Source: an uncultured Roseobacter sp.
GTDB lineage: Bacteria > Pseudomonadota > Alphaproteobacteria > Rhodobacterales > Rhodobacteraceae
DNA length: 64,000 nt
Assembly (NCBI GenBank): GCA_947501635.1
Contig: CANMWT010000002.1
Coordinates: 411,092-475,091 of the forward strand
Direction of reading: 5' to 3'
A program made the translations under genes and the position numbers. Below are positions 33,802 to 43,708 of the stretch, in pieces. The notes under the pieces are model-generated. The model searched no databases, was not told the DNA's origin, and was given only the letters and a program-made list of their open reading frames with translations. The stretch's first letter is position 1; each line of letters begins with the position of its first letter.

Positions 33802-35667
33802 TTAGAAATGTTCCCAGCCGTCGTCTTCGAAAGCTGAGGTGTCTTCGGCCAGATTGCCGGTTGCGATTGCGCCGGTGGCGACAGCTGCCCGGGAGGACGC
33901 ATTGTCAGTCGATGACGATGACAATGACGCTGTCGATGCGCGCGCGCGTGATGTGTCTGCGATTGCGCGCGCCGGTGTCGACGCCAATCGAAACCCGTCC
34001 ATAGCTTTGGCCAGCTGGTCTGCCTGATGCGCCAGAGACTGCGTCACCGCGTTGGTTTCCTCAAACATAGCCGCATTCTGCTGAGTGACACTTTCAAGCT
34101 GTTGAATTGCGTCATTCGTTTCGGAAATTCCGACCGCCTGCTCTTCTGCCGATTGCGCGATGACTGACACATGATCGGCGATGGCTTGCACAGCGGTTTG
34201 TATCTCTGTCAAAGCAGTGCCTGTGTCCTGCACCAGACTAACACCGCTGGCCACATGCCGCCCGCTTTCAGCGATTAGACCGCCAATTTCGCGCGCGGCC
34301 TCAGACGACCGGCGGGCCAGTTCGCGTACTTCAGAAGCGACCACGGAAAACCCGCGCCCGGCTTCACCTGCGCGCGCGGCTTCGACGCCTGCGTTCAAAG
34401 CCAGCAGGTTGGTCTGGAAGGCAATATCCTCAATGAGCTGTACAATTTTCGAGATCTGTCCCGAAGAGGCCTCGATCTCGGACATGGCGGCGATGGCGTT
34501 GTTGACGACAACGGTTGAATCGCCCGTTTTCGATTTGGCAGCATCCACCGCACCGGTTGCATCACGCGCACTTCCTGCGGCGTCTTTCGAGTTGTCAGCG
34601 ATTTGCGATATCGCAGCAGAGGTCTCTTCCAGTGTTGCCGCTTGCGATTCAGTGCGTTTCGCAAGACTGTCTGCTGCCTGTTCAATCGTGATCACATCCG
34701 TGGCGATCGTTTGGGCATTTTGGCTGACCAGGGCCATGGCCCGCTCCAGCCCGTCTCGCGCCGTATTGTAGGTGTGCCGCAGTTCTTCATAAGCGGGGGG
34801 AAACGAGTCTTCAATCGAATGCGACAGGTTCCCGCGTGCCAGCTGTCCCAAAGCATCGCGCAGCGTATCTACAACAAGATGTTGCTCAGCCTCTATCTTG
34901 CTGAGGTTTTCCCGCTCTGCGGCTTCTTGTGCGCGTGCGTTTTGATCCGCTTCAATGGCTCGTGCGGTTTCCGCTTCTGCCGATTTGCGAGCCTCCTCGG
35001 CTGCTTGATTTGCCTGTTTGGCAGCTTCCAAAGCAGCGGCTGATTTGGTTTTCTCTTTTTCCGCGCGGGCGACAGCTTCGCGCGCTTCGGCCTCCGATGC
35101 TGAGATGGTCGCATGCGCGGCAATCGATGCCTCATGCGCGCGCAACCTCGTCTTGAGCGCAGACCATAAAACCGCTGCCTCGGCCACCACGATAATGCCA
35201 TGCACGGCTGTGCGTTGCAGATTGGTTGCCAGATCGGATGACGGGTAAACCAATGCTGGCATGGCAACGGACAGACCCAGGTGGTGCACTGCGATAACGG
35301 CGGCGGCTGAAAGGATGACAACAGGTTCCGACAAAACCATGCAGGCCGCAAGGAGCGCGAAGAACAACATATGCGCATCCAGTTGCCACGGGTGCCCAGA
35401 CAGAGCGGCCGTGATGCAGATGGCCTGCCCGATCAGCCCGAAGGCGACGAGAATTCGGCCCGATACGGTGTTGTTGCGTGCACCAGCGGCAGAGGCGAGT
35501 GCAAAACAAATGGCGCCCAACGTCACACCCAACACAGAATTCCCGGCCAGCCATGCCGAGATAGTGGACAACGGCACCATGGCACAGGCACCGATCGCCA
35601 AAGCAGTCGCGGATTTGCGGCGCGACTGCTGCAAGGCATCCTCTTGGGTTGTATGTGCATTCGTCAT
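33802..35667 (-). CDS. Methyl-accepting chemotaxis protein with six-helix membrane sensor
   Basis: This is a 621-residue chemoreceptor. Residues 20-175 hold about six membrane helices with a [18 protein letters not shown] motif and almost no periplasmic domain, so it probably senses within the membrane. A long coiled coil ([17 protein letters not shown]...) leads to a HAMP-like region and the signalling domain with the conserved hairpin tip [44 protein letters not shown]. The end is GWEHF, like the C-terminal pentapeptide that docks CheR/CheB. ATG 35667 overlaps the upstream stop (ATGA); a TTG five codons earlier was rejected. Confidence 0.93.
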   Translation of the reverse strand: MTNAHTTQEDALQQSRRKSATALAIGACAMVPLSTISAWLAGNSVLGVTLGAICFALASAAGARNNTVSGRILVAFGLIGQAICITAALSGHPWQLDAHMLFFALLAACMVLSEPVVILSAAAVIAVHHLGLSVAMPALVYPSSDLATNLQRTAVHGIIVVAEAAVLWSALKTRLRAHEASIAAHATISASEAEAREAVARAEKEKTKSAAALEAAKQANQAAEEARKSAEAETARAIEADQNARAQEAAERENLSKIEAEQHLVVDTLRDALGQLARGNLSHSIEDSFPPAYEELRHTYNTARDGLERAMALVSQNAQTIATDVITIEQAADSLAKRTESQAATLEETSAAISQIADNSKDAAGSARDATGAVDAAKSKTGDSTVVVNNAIAAMSEIEASSGQISKIVQLIEDIAFQTNLLALNAGVEAARAGEAGRGFSVVASEVRELARRSSEAAREIGGLIAESGRHVASGVSLVQDTGTALTEIQTAVQAIADHVSVIAQSAEEQAVGISETNDAIQQLESVTQQNAAMFEETNAVTQSLAHQADQLAKAMDGFRLASTPARAIADTSRARASTASLSSSSTDNASSRAAVATGAIATGNLAEDTSAFEDDGWEHF

Positions 35668-35963
35668 ATCGTCACTCCGCAAAATCGGGATATCAATGTG
35701 CCGTCTGCCACGGCCCAGGCACCGTTGGCTCTTAAATCGTTCGCAAAATCAGGATCATCAGAGAGAGCAAGCGTTCCGAATACGCCGGAAAAAGGTCCAA
35801 TGATGCGTCCGCCGCTTTGCACAACCAGCGTTTCAACGGACACGGAAGGGGGCGCGATAACCAACGCGATACCCCCGGGCGCAGGCGTGGAAGCTGTCAG
35901 CGACAACAGCGGGCCTGCGCAGAGCGCTGTACCCAGTACAAAAGCATGTGTGGATAGCGTCAT
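35664..35963 (-). CDS. Small exported protein coupled to the chemoreceptor
   Basis: This 99-residue protein has an N-terminal signal peptide ([30 protein letters not shown]) followed by a Val/Ile-rich beta-like body ending [12 protein letters not shown]. One cysteine lies near the C-terminus. Its stop overlaps the chemoreceptor start in ATGA, so the two are translated together. I do not recognise a family. A periplasmic helper or ligand-related partner of the receptor is a possible role, inferred from the coupling alone. Confidence 0.7.
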   Translation of the reverse strand: MTLSTHAFVLGTALCAGPLLSLTASTPAPGGIALVIAPPSVSVETLVVQSGGRIIGPFSGVFGTLALSDDPDFANDLRANGAWAVADGTLISRFCGVTI

Positions 35964-36055
35964 AGAATCCCCGTTGATCGTCCATCAAGGGATACCGCAA
36001 CTTTCCTAACGCGAGACTAAAGGCGATTTATCGGTGTGTTGTGGTAAACGCATCG

Positions 36056-36958
36056 TTAATCTGAAGGCGCGCAACCCAGAGTGCCGTTCTCCAGCCAATG
36101 CACCGCTTCGGGGTCGGCCACGCGCGAAATCCGGTCACGATATGCCGCGACTTCCGCATCTGACAATCGCCCGACCCACTTGTTGCTTGTGGCACTGTGA
36201 AAAAACTGGCTTTCGTTCTTGAAAGCGCCCTGACCGGGGGGGCGCTGGTCATGTTTGGTCACTTCCTTCATCGCACCGAAAGACGTCGCTGCAACAATCT
36301 CCGCGACCAAAGCATCATCGCAGGTGATCCCAAGTGCTGCGGCATAGCGCCTGATTTGCCCCGCCGGATCGGCCTTCAAATCGGCGTAGTGAAAGAAATG
36401 AATGTTTGGCAGATGCGCATAGGCGCTGAAACTGCGGTAGTGCTGGAGATAGGACGCCAGCGTCAGGTCATCGGTTCCGGCATCCGTTGCCGGTGCTGTC
36501 AAGAAACGCTCAAAGGCTGCGCCGGGCGCATCGGGGTACATGAAATCCAGAATATCAAAAACCATGTTAGAAACATGTTTTTCCATGGAGAAATGAACAT
36601 CCACGGGGTGTCGGTAAACTGTGATGTAGGTCAGATCAGGATCATAAGGGATACCGTCAAGGGGCGTGTGTGACTTGATGCAGCGGCGGTGGGGCTGCGC
36701 GTCGAGCATTTGCTTGGCGGCAGCCTGATCGCGAAACCCGCAGTCCAGCCAGACGGAGTCCCGCCAGACCGCGCGATCCGTCACGGCACTGCCATGCAGC
36801 AGCATCATCAAAATCGCCTGGCTCCACGTCGTGCCGCATTTCGGCGGCGTGCTCAAAACCACATCACCCGGCCGCCGTTCGAAATCTGCCCAGATACGCG
36901 TATCTGTGACGGGGCCGATATAGTCGCGTCTATGTGCCGGTTCTGTGGTCATGTGCAT
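36056..36958 (-). CDS. PAPS-dependent sulfotransferase domain protein
   Basis: This 300-residue sulfotransferase has the 5'-phosphosulfate loop STPPKCGTTW near residues 36-45, the 3'-phosphate region VYRHPVDVHFSMEKHVSN (conserved Arg and Ser), and the C-terminal PGQGAFKNESQFF, a GxxGxxK-like element. The size and layout resemble cytosolic aryl or steroid sulfotransferases (SULT-type). The acceptor is unknown. It is a single gene, with no neighbouring sulfate activation genes, so PAPS must come from the general assimilation route. Confidence 0.9.
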   Translation of the reverse strand: MHMTTEPAHRRDYIGPVTDTRIWADFERRPGDVVLSTPPKCGTTWSQAILMMLLHGSAVTDRAVWRDSVWLDCGFRDQAAAKQMLDAQPHRRCIKSHTPLDGIPYDPDLTYITVYRHPVDVHFSMEKHVSNMVFDILDFMYPDAPGAAFERFLTAPATDAGTDDLTLASYLQHYRSFSAYAHLPNIHFFHYADLKADPAGQIRRYAAALGITCDDALVAEIVAATSFGAMKEVTKHDQRPPGQGAFKNESQFFHSATSNKWVGRLSDAEVAAYRDRISRVADPEAVHWLENGTLGCAPSD

Positions 36959-37106
36959 GCCGTGCCTTTGCCGCGCTGTCCTTGAAGCCTAACCCGGCAG
37001 CCATCAAAAGGTTAAGTTCAAAAACAACTCGGGTGAATACACCCAAAAGGGCCAAGAGTACAAAGTGGACCCGGGCAGAGATGCCGTACCGACCGGTGCC
37101 GGCACG

Positions 37107-38750
37107 TCACACCAGTCGGGAGTTATCCTTGGCCGCCCGCACGAAATCCGCAAACAGCGGGTGGGGATCAAAAGGCTTTGATTTCAGTTCGGGGTGGAAT
37201 TGCACGCCGATAAACCACGGATGGTCCGGCCATTCCACGATCTCGGGCAACTTGCCATCCGGTGACATGCCCGAAAACACCAATCCCGCTTCCTCAAGCT
37301 GGTCGCGATACTTGATATCAACTTCGTAGCGGTGGCGATGCCGCTCGTCGATGGCTGTCTTGCCGTAAATCTCCGCCACGCGGGACCCGTCCGCAAGCGT
37401 GGCATCATAAGCGCCAAGGCGCATGGTGCCGCCTTTGTCGTCTTCGACCTTGCGCGATACCTTGGCGTTGCCCTGCACCCACTCCTTGAGGTGGTAGACC
37501 ACCGGCTCAAACCGCCGCTTGCCCGCTTCATGGTCAAACTCTTCAGAGCCCGCGGATTTGATGTTGGCCACATTGCGCGCCGCTTCGATCACCGCCATCT
37601 GCATGCCAAGGCAAATCCCCAGATAGGGAACCTTGTTTTCGCGGGCATATTGCGCCGCCTTTATCTTGCCCTCCGTGCCGCGCTCCCCAAAGCCGCCGGG
37701 CACCAAAATCGCATGAAACCCCTCAAGGTGAGGGGCCACATCCTCAGTGTCGAAAATCTCTGCCTCCACCCACTCAACTCTGACCTTCACCCGGTTGGCC
37801 ATTCCGCCATGGGTCAACGCTTCGGCAATGGACTTATAGGCGTCTTCCAGTTGTGTGTACTTGCCCACGATGGCGACTTTGACCTCGCCTTCGGGGTTGT
37901 GGACACGGTCCGACACGTCCCGCCAGACGCTCAGATCGGGCTTTGGTGCCGGCGAGATGTCGAAAGCGTCCAGCACCGCCTGATCCAGCCCCTGTTCGTG
38001 ATAGGCAAGCGGCGCGTCATAGATTGTCGAAAGGTCATAAGCCGCCACCACCGCTTCCTTGCGCACATTGCAAAACAGCGCGATCTTTTCACGTTCCTTG
38101 TCCGGAATGGGCTGTTCGGACCGGCATACAAGGATATCCGGCGCAATCCCGATCGACTGCAACTCCTTGACCGAGTGCTGCGTCGGCTTGGTCTTCAACT
38201 CTCCCGAGGCCGCCAGATAGGGCAGCAACGTCAGATGCATAAAGATGCACTGCCCGCGCGGTTTGTCATGGGTGAACTGGCGGATGGCTTCGAAAAAAGG
38301 CAACCCTTCGATGTCGCCGACAGTGCCGCCGATCTCGCAGAGCATAAAGTCGACCTCATCATCTCCGATCGCGATAAAGTCCTTAATCTCGTTGGTCACA
38401 TGCGGAATGACCTGAATAGTCTTGCCGAGATAATCGCCACGCCGCTCTTTTTCGAGCACAGTCGAGTAAATCCGGCCAGATGAAACGGAATCGGTTGTCC
38501 GCGCCGCCACGCCTGTGAACCGCTCGTAGTGTCCAAGATCCAGATCCGTTTCGGCCCCATCATCGGTGACAAAGACCTCACCATGCTCGAACGGGGACAT
38601 GGTGCCCGGATCGACGTTCAGATAGGGGTCAAGCTTGCGCAAACGCACTGAAAAACCCCGCGCCTGTAAAAGCGCGCCAAGTGCCGCCGATGCCAGACCC
38701 TTCCCAAGCGAAGACACCACACCGCCAGTGATGAATACGTACCGTGCCAT
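37107..38750 (-). CDS. pyrG: CTP synthase
   Basis: This 547-residue two-domain CTP synthase aminates UTP with ammonia from glutamine. The amidoligase domain starts [25 protein letters not shown] with the ATP and Mg sites ([19 protein letters not shown]). The glutamine amidotransferase domain has the nucleophile Cys in [14 protein letters not shown] near residue 380 and His-Glu in [10 protein letters not shown] at the end. ATG 38750 gives the universal N-terminus; an earlier in-frame start adds 26 unrelated residues. It follows secG on the same strand after 174 bases, a conserved neighbourhood in this group. Confidence 0.98.
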   Translation of the reverse strand: MARYVFITGGVVSSLGKGLASAALGALLQARGFSVRLRKLDPYLNVDPGTMSPFEHGEVFVTDDGAETDLDLGHYERFTGVAARTTDSVSSGRIYSTVLEKERRGDYLGKTIQVIPHVTNEIKDFIAIGDDEVDFMLCEIGGTVGDIEGLPFFEAIRQFTHDKPRGQCIFMHLTLLPYLAASGELKTKPTQHSVKELQSIGIAPDILVCRSEQPIPDKEREKIALFCNVRKEAVVAAYDLSTIYDAPLAYHEQGLDQAVLDAFDISPAPKPDLSVWRDVSDRVHNPEGEVKVAIVGKYTQLEDAYKSIAEALTHGGMANRVKVRVEWVEAEIFDTEDVAPHLEGFHAILVPGGFGERGTEGKIKAAQYARENKVPYLGICLGMQMAVIEAARNVANIKSAGSEEFDHEAGKRRFEPVVYHLKEWVQGNAKVSRKVEDDKGGTMRLGAYDATLADGSRVAEIYGKTAIDERHRHRYEVDIKYRDQLEEAGLVFSGMSPDGKLPEIVEWPDHPWFIGVQFHPELKSKPFDPHPLFADFVRAAKDNSRLV

Positions 38751-38924
38751 GTCTTGATCGTCTCCCGTGCATCTTCGCAGATTGAATTGAAATCCGCATT
38801 GTCGGGCTGCTGAAAGTCGCAACGCCACGGGATTTAAGCTTATCAGGATTCGGTAGCCGAGTGCAAGAGCGCGCGCAACATGCTGTTAGCCGGTAAACGC
38901 GCCCCTCTAGGTGTTGTGTCGCGT

Positions 38925-39290
38925 TTATTCCAGCGTCGGAACCAGCGGCGCATTCTCATCCGCCGAAGGCGGCAACAACAGATCACCCGCCGGCAGCGCT
39001 GGCGCATCGGGCGTATCCGACGGTGGTGGCGTCACGCCCAGACGGTCGATCACTGAAGATCCCGAGGCATTTTCCGCGGCAAAGATGGTCAGGGTGATCG
39101 ACGTGCAGATAAAGGCAATTGCCAGAATCCACGTCAGCTTGCCAAGCGCCGTTGCCGCCGCACGACCGGTCATGGCACCGCCACCGCCGCCGCCCATTCC
39201 CAGACCGCCACCCTCAGACCGCTGCATCAGCACCACGGCGATCAGGCCGAGGGCAAGAATGAGGTGGATGATAAGGACAACGTTTTGCAT
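38925..39290 (-). CDS. secG: Preprotein translocase subunit SecG
   Basis: This 121-residue SecG of the SecYEG channel has two membrane helices (about residues 4-22 and 50-70) separated by the glycine-rich LMQRSEGGGLGMGGGGGGAMTGRAAATALGKLTWILA loop typical of the family. The C-terminal tail is a Pro/Asp-rich extension (VTPPPSDTPDAPALPAGDLLLPPSADENAPL), as is usual in Rhodobacteraceae. It lies directly upstream of pyrG. Confidence 0.96.
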   Translation of the reverse strand: MQNVVLIIHLILALGLIAVVLMQRSEGGGLGMGGGGGGAMTGRAAATALGKLTWILAIAFICTSITLTIFAAENASGSSVIDRLGVTPPPSDTPDAPALPAGDLLLPPSADENAPLVPTLE

Positions 39291-39698
39291 GCAGGGCCTG
39301 TCGCGTTCGGTTCAGCTTTCGGGGTATCTAGGCAAGTTTGCCGCCCCCCGCAAGGGAGGAATAGCACCGAAGACACCAGAGCCGTGCCAGCGCGCTCGTC
39401 TGGCCACATCCCATGCAGGCGCGATACAGCAATGGCCCAAGCAAAGACCGCCACGCAAAAAAAACGTAGCGGTCTGGCAAAGCATCGTATTCTCGCGCAA
39501 GCTCTAAGAGGGATATCCTGGAATTGAGGCGCTATAGGTCAGCTTTCGTCCATAGTACCACAAGTTGCTCCATTGCCTGAGACAAAGTTTCAGTTCGATT
39601 TTGCAGGGTTACACGTTTTCCGATTCTGTCGCGACGCAGCGTTCCGAGCCGCACAGAAGGGCTGGACAAGCCCGTGTCGCTACGGTCATGTTTATGCC
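39291..39698. other. 408-bp gap between secG and the nitrile hydratase operon
   Basis: No gene or tRNA was recognised. The gap must hold divergent promoters for secG and the nitrile hydratase genes. An 11-bp stem with one mismatch (AGACCGCCACG/CGTAGCGGTCT) around an A8 loop lies at 39445-39475 and is unexplained. Open frames here are short and start-poor. Confidence 0.5.
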
Positions 39699-40331
39699 AT
39701 GCCGCACGACCACCACGATCACGATCACCCCCATGCGCTCCTGCCGCCGGACCCTGCACTCCGGGTCAAGGCGCTCGAGACTGTTCTGACGCGCAAAGGG
39801 CTGATCGACCCGCAAGCGCTCGACGCCATCATCGATACCTACGAAAACAGGATCGGGCCCCGCAACGGTGCTGATGTGGTTGTCCGCGCCTGGACGGACA
39901 GCGCCTTTAAACAAGCGCTTTTGCAAGATGCTACCGCCGTGGTGTCCAAGCTGGGCTACTACGGCAGACAGGGCGAACATATGGTCGTAGTCGAAAACAC
40001 CGACCAGACACACAATATGATCGTCTGCACCTTGTGCAGTTGCTATCCTTGGCCACTTCTCGGCATTCCACCGGCATGGTACAAATCCGACGCCTACCGC
40101 GCGCGCGCGGTGCGCGAACCGCGCAAAGTCCTGAGCGACTTTGGCGTCAGCCTGCCTGAAGACACGGCCATCCGCGTCTGGGACAGCACCGCCGAAATCC
40201 GCTATCTGGTCCTGCCACAAAGACCGCCGGGCACCGAAGACATGTCCCGGACCGACCTTATGTCACTGGTCACCCGTGACAGCATGATCGGTACCGGCCT
40301 TGCGCGCAGCCCCGACAAGGCCGGCCCGTGA
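39699..40331 (+). CDS. nthA: Nitrile hydratase alpha subunit, cobalt type
   Basis: This 210-residue alpha subunit hydrates nitriles to amides. The metal-binding motif is CTLCSC (residues 110-115), the cobalt-type form (iron enzymes have CSLCSC); the second and third cysteines are normally oxidised to sulfinic and sulfenic acid. The N-terminus [12 protein letters not shown] is histidine-rich (seven His in 12 residues) and may bind metal. ATG 39699 was chosen because the sequence before it in the same frame is unlike any family member. The next gene starts in its last codons (GTGA). Confidence 0.94.
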   Translation: MPHDHHDHDHPHALLPPDPALRVKALETVLTRKGLIDPQALDAIIDTYENRIGPRNGADVVVRAWTDSAFKQALLQDATAVVSKLGYYGRQGEHMVVVENTDQTHNMIVCTLCSCYPWPLLGIPPAWYKSDAYRARAVREPRKVLSDFGVSLPEDTAIRVWDSTAEIRYLVLPQRPPGTEDMSRTDLMSLVTRDSMIGTGLARSPDKAGP

Positions 40332-41002
40332 CCCGTGTGCACGATATGGGGGGGCGCTTCGGCGACGGCCCGGTCCAGCCTCAGGCGGATGCCCCCGTCT
40401 TCGAACAGGACTGGCACGGCCGGGCACTCGCCGTAACACTCGCTGCGGGCGCTCTGGGCCAGTGGAACATCGACGTGTCGCGTCACGCCCGTGAACGCCT
40501 GTCCCCCAAAGACTACGCACGCTTTTCCTATTACGAGAAATGGATGTCGGCGCTGGCTGACCTGCTGGTGGAAACCGGCGTGCTGACGCAAGAAGAACTG
40601 CGCGGCGCCGATCCCGCACAAACTGCACTTGCCGCACGAAAACTGACTGCATGCAAGGTGCACGAAACCCTCGCCGCTGGCGGGCCCGCAGACAGACCAA
40701 GCAGCATCGCGCCGCTTTTCCAGAGAGGAGACCGGGTCAGAACCCGCAGGATTGCCACCAACCGGCTGGTCGATGGCGGACACACAAGACTGCCGCGCTA
40801 CGCGGCCGGGGCCACGGGCCATATCCTGCGCTACCACGGCACCCACGTGCTGCCCGACAGCGCAGCCCACGGTCTGGGCGATGCCCCCGAACCGCTCTAC
40901 GCGGTGGCATTCCGCGCCGATCAGCTCTGGGCCAACCCCGAACACGCCGAAGACGAAGTCATCCTCGATCTGTGGCAAAGCTATCTGGAGCCCGCGTCGT
41001 GA
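40328..41002 (+). CDS. nthB: Nitrile hydratase beta subunit
   Basis: This 224-residue beta subunit pairs with the alpha subunit. It starts [16 protein letters not shown], the standard motif with the conserved HDMGG, and continues with [27 protein letters not shown] and the C-terminal SH3-like domain [10 protein letters not shown]...[25 protein letters not shown]. The GTG start at 40328 overlaps the alpha stop by four bases. Two arginines of the family that contact the oxidised cysteines should lie in ARFSYYEKW and nearby, but this was not verified. Confidence 0.94.
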   Translation: MTRVHDMGGRFGDGPVQPQADAPVFEQDWHGRALAVTLAAGALGQWNIDVSRHARERLSPKDYARFSYYEKWMSALADLLVETGVLTQEELRGADPAQTALAARKLTACKVHETLAAGGPADRPSSIAPLFQRGDRVRTRRIATNRLVDGGHTRLPRYAAGATGHILRYHGTHVLPDSAAHGLGDAPEPLYAVAFRADQLWANPEHAEDEVILDLWQSYLEPAS

Positions 41003-41313
41003 CCCGCCCCGACCCTGTCTTCAGCGAACCATGGCACGCACAGGTCTTCGCCCTCACCGTCCACCTCAACGAAACGGGTCATTTCGCATGGCCGGACTGG
41101 GCCGCGGCCTTCAGCAAAACGCTGGCTGCAAACGGTCTGTCCAAAGAGCTCGACGGCGGCGACGACTACTTCACCGCATGGCTGCAAACGCTCGAAGGTT
41201 TTCTGGATCAGGCCGGCATGACAGACGGTGCCGAAGTGGCACAAATCAAGAAAGCCTGGGAAACCGCTTATCTCACCACACCTCACGGCGCGCCCGTGAA
41301 ACTCCCCGGCTAG
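40999..41313 (+). CDS. Nitrile hydratase accessory/activator protein
   Basis: This 104-residue protein ([46 protein letters not shown]...GGDDYFTAWLQTLEGFL) resembles the P14K-like activators of cobalt-type nitrile hydratase, which help insert cobalt and swap subunits. Its sequence is also similar to the N-terminal half of the beta subunit ([18 protein letters not shown]), as is known for this family. The GTG at 40999 overlaps the beta stop (GTGA). It completes an alpha-beta-activator operon; no cobalt transporter gene is adjacent. Confidence 0.92.
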   Translation: MTRPDPVFSEPWHAQVFALTVHLNETGHFAWPDWAAAFSKTLAANGLSKELDGGDDYFTAWLQTLEGFLDQAGMTDGAEVAQIKKAWETAYLTTPHGAPVKLPG

Positions 41314-41537
41314 GCTTTCGGCCTGCGGGTTAACCCCGCCTTATTGAGAAACCGCCGCCACGCGCCCTTCGCCGGCAGCACGGCTGGCAACACGGGCCGC
41401 CCGCGCATGGTTTTTCCCGCCAGACGGTCAAACTCATGCACGTCAATCACCCGCTCGGCACAGCCGCACCCCTCGCCCAAACCGACCTTGGTATAGTAAA
41501 AGGTCTCAAAAGACTTCGCTCTGACCGGTTTTCGCAT
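41310..41537 (-). CDS. Conserved small basic protein, 75 aa
   Basis: This 75-residue basic protein, MRKPVRAKSFETFYYTKVGLGEGCGCAERVIDVHEFDRLAGKTMRGRPVLPAVLPAKGAWRRFLNKAGLTRRPKA, has a CGC motif and no membrane segment. It converges on the nitrile hydratase activator gene with a four-base overlap of the stop codons and lies upstream of no obvious partner. It looks like a real coding sequence from codon use and its defined start, and I believe similar proteins occur in roseobacters, but no function can be given. Confidence 0.6.
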   Translation of the reverse strand: MRKPVRAKSFETFYYTKVGLGEGCGCAERVIDVHEFDRLAGKTMRGRPVLPAVLPAKGAWRRFLNKAGLTRRPKA

Positions 41538-41548
41538 CCCACACTATC

Positions 41549-41944
41549 CTATTCGTCCAGATCATCCACATCAGTCTGCCCCGTCACGGCACGACGCACA
41601 TGGCTCCACCCCAACCCAATGCCCAACACCGCCGACAGTGCCCCAAGCGCCAACCAGATGTTCAGGCTGTCATTATCCAGCGCCAAAACCCCCAAATCAT
41701 AAAGCACCCAGATCAACGCCGCAAAAATCGACAGAATCAACACCACGCCCACCGCACCGATCGACCGCAGCGTCGCGCGCAAAAAAATGATGTAGCCCAC
41801 CAGCAGGATCAACCCCGCCAACACCGCCACCGACAGGTTCGCGGCACCATAGTCCTGCACCCAGACAACATAATTGTAAGCCGTCGGATTGAACGTCACC
41901 GCCAAAAGCACAAAGGCCGCCAGCCAGCGTGTAACCAATCCCAT
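41549..41944 (-). CDS. DUF6524-type membrane protein
   Basis: This 131-residue protein has four predicted helices (about residues 4-20, 34-52, 58-78, 88-106). It starts [33 protein letters not shown], a pattern of the DUF6524 family of small inner-membrane proteins in proteobacteria. The acidic tail is [11 protein letters not shown] 41944 gives the family N-terminus; an earlier frame start adds an unrelated 35 residues. It is 11 bases upstream of the 75-residue gene on the same strand and divergent from purA. Confidence 0.82.
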   Translation of the reverse strand: MGLVTRWLAAFVLLAVTFNPTAYNYVVWVQDYGAANLSVAVLAGLILLVGYIIFLRATLRSIGAVGVVLILSIFAALIWVLYDLGVLALDNDSLNIWLALGALSAVLGIGLGWSHVRRAVTGQTDVDDLDE

Positions 41945-42120
41945 ATCCAAACCCTCCCGGCCCCGCCGTTTCTTTGGTCCAGAAATATCCCCGCCGGAGG
42001 CAGAAAGTCCATGGCCCGGAATTATCCGTCCGCAGCACGCAATCGCCATTTTTGTGGTTTCGCCTCAGGCATTGGCTCGCTATACGGGCGCGGGCTTCAA
42101 CCGAAAGCAAAGGATCATCC

Positions 42121-43416
42121 ATGGCAAACGTCGTCGTCGTCGGCGCCCAATGGGGCGATGAAGGAAAAGGCAAGATCGTCGACTGGCTCTCGGAACGCGC
42201 CGATGTGATCGCGCGCTTTCAGGGGGGGCACAATGCGGGCCACACGCTGGTGATCGATGGCAAGGTCTACAAACTCAACGCGCTGCCCTCGGGCGTGGTG
42301 CGCGGTGGCAAGCTCTCGGTCATCGGCAACGGCGTCGTGCTCGACCCCTGGCATCTGGTGCAGGAAATCGAAACCATCCGCACACAGGGGGTGGATATCT
42401 CGCCTGACACGCTGATGATCGCCGAAAACACCCCCCTGATCCTGCCCATCCACGGTGAACTCGACCGCGCCCGCGAAGAAGCCGCCAGCAAGGGCACCAA
42501 AATCGGCACCACCGGCCGGGGCATCGGGCCCGCCTATGAGGACAAAGTCGGCCGCCGCTCAGTCCGCGTCGCCGATCTGGCCGATCCCGCCACACTCGAA
42601 GCCCGCGTGGACCGCGCGCTGCAACACCACGACCCGCTGCGCCGCGGCCTGGGGATCGACCCCGTGGACCGCGACGCCCTGCTGGCGCAACTGCGCGAGA
42701 TCGCGCCACAAATTCTGGCCTATGCCGCACCGGTCTGGAAAGTGCTGAATGAAAAGCGCAAGGCCGGCAAACGTATCCTCTTTGAAGGCGCACAGGGCGC
42801 CCTTCTGGACATCGATTTCGGCACCTACCCCTTTGTGACCTCTTCCAATGTGATCGCAGGGCAGGCTGCAACGGGCGTCGGGATCGGACCGGGCTCCATC
42901 GACTATGTGCTGGGCATTGTCAAAGCCTATACGACACGCGTCGGCGAAGGCCCCTTCCCGGCAGAGCTGGACGACGCCGATGGCCAACGCCTCGGCGAAC
43001 GCGGCCACGAATTTGGCACCGTCACCGGCCGTAAACGCCGCTGCGGCTGGTTCGACGCGGTGCTGGTGCGCCAGACCTGCGCCACATCCGGCGTGAACGG
43101 GATCGCCTTCACCAAACTCGACGTGCTCGACGGATTCGATACGCTGAAAATCTGCGTGGGTTATGATCTGGACGGCCAGCGCGTCGACTATCTGCCGACA
43201 GCGGCGGACCATCAGGCGCGCTGCAAGCCGATCTACGAAGAGATGCCCGGCTGGTCGGAATCAACCGAAGGCGCGCGCAGCTGGGCAGACCTGCCGGCCA
43301 ATGCGATCAAATATGTGCGCCGCGTCGAAGAGTTGATCGACTGCCCCGTCGCCCTACTTTCCACGTCACCCGAGCGTGACGATACCATCCTCGTCACGGA
43401 CCCCTTTGCTGACTGA
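42121..43416 (+). CDS. purA: Adenylosuccinate synthetase
   Basis: This 431-residue enzyme condenses IMP and aspartate with GTP in AMP synthesis. Motifs: the GTP-binding [16 protein letters not shown] (residues 8-23), catalytic His in [47 protein letters not shown], and the specificity loop [18 protein letters not shown] near 310. Length is standard. ATG 42121 matches the family start [12 protein letters not shown]; upstream in-frame codons are not protein-like. The DUF2842 gene follows ten bases later. Confidence 0.98.
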   Translation: MANVVVVGAQWGDEGKGKIVDWLSERADVIARFQGGHNAGHTLVIDGKVYKLNALPSGVVRGGKLSVIGNGVVLDPWHLVQEIETIRTQGVDISPDTLMIAENTPLILPIHGELDRAREEAASKGTKIGTTGRGIGPAYEDKVGRRSVRVADLADPATLEARVDRALQHHDPLRRGLGIDPVDRDALLAQLREIAPQILAYAAPVWKVLNEKRKAGKRILFEGAQGALLDIDFGTYPFVTSSNVIAGQAATGVGIGPGSIDYVLGIVKAYTTRVGEGPFPAELDDADGQRLGERGHEFGTVTGRKRRCGWFDAVLVRQTCATSGVNGIAFTKLDVLDGFDTLKICVGYDLDGQRVDYLPTAADHQARCKPIYEEMPGWSESTEGARSWADLPANAIKYVRRVEELIDCPVALLSTSPERDDTILVTDPFAD

Positions 43417-43426
43417 CGGAGAAACC

Positions 43427-43651
43427 ATGTCTCTGAGCTACAAAGCGCGCCGCCGACTGGCCCTCGTGATCCTGCTGGTCGGGCTGCCGGTATATATCAT
43501 TGCATCGGTTTCGGTCATCACCTGGCTGGAACGACCGTCGATCTGGGTGGAGCTGACCGTCTATGTGGTGCTGGGGGTCTTCTGGGCGTTGCCTTTCAAA
43601 TTCATTTTCAAAGGCGTGGGGCAGGCGGACCCCGATCAGCCGGACAGTTGA
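43427..43651 (+). CDS. DUF2842 small membrane protein
   Basis: This 74-residue protein has two hydrophobic helices (about residues 10-30 and 42-62), a basic start MSLSYKARRRLALVILLVGLPVYIIASV and the conserved RPSIWVELTVYVVLGVFWALPFKFIFKGVGQADPD. This is the DUF2842 family, known in alphaproteobacteria and of unknown function. The ATG at 43427 has a GGAGAAACC site and a normal family N-terminus; an ATG 17 codons earlier lies inside purA. It is probably co-transcribed with purA. Confidence 0.9.
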   Translation: MSLSYKARRRLALVILLVGLPVYIIASVSVITWLERPSIWVELTVYVVLGVFWALPFKFIFKGVGQADPDQPDS

Positions 43652-43663
43652 GCCAAACGCAAA

Positions 43664-43687
43664 ACGGCGCCGCCAAGGCGACGCCGT
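43664..43687 (-). terminator. Bidirectional Rho-independent terminator
   Basis: An 11-bp stem with one mismatch (ACGGCGCCGCC/GGCGACGCCGT, two-base loop) lies between the DUF2842 gene and the minus-strand acidic protein gene. On the minus strand it is followed by TTTTGCGTTT. On the plus strand five T residues lie eight bases beyond it. Confidence 0.75.
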
Positions 43688-43708
43688 CTGTCTGGTTTTT
43701 ACCAGGTC

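Noticed and set aside
37332..38483. Plus-strand open frame of 383 codons inside pyrG
   Set aside because: Entirely antisense to the highly conserved CTP synthase gene.
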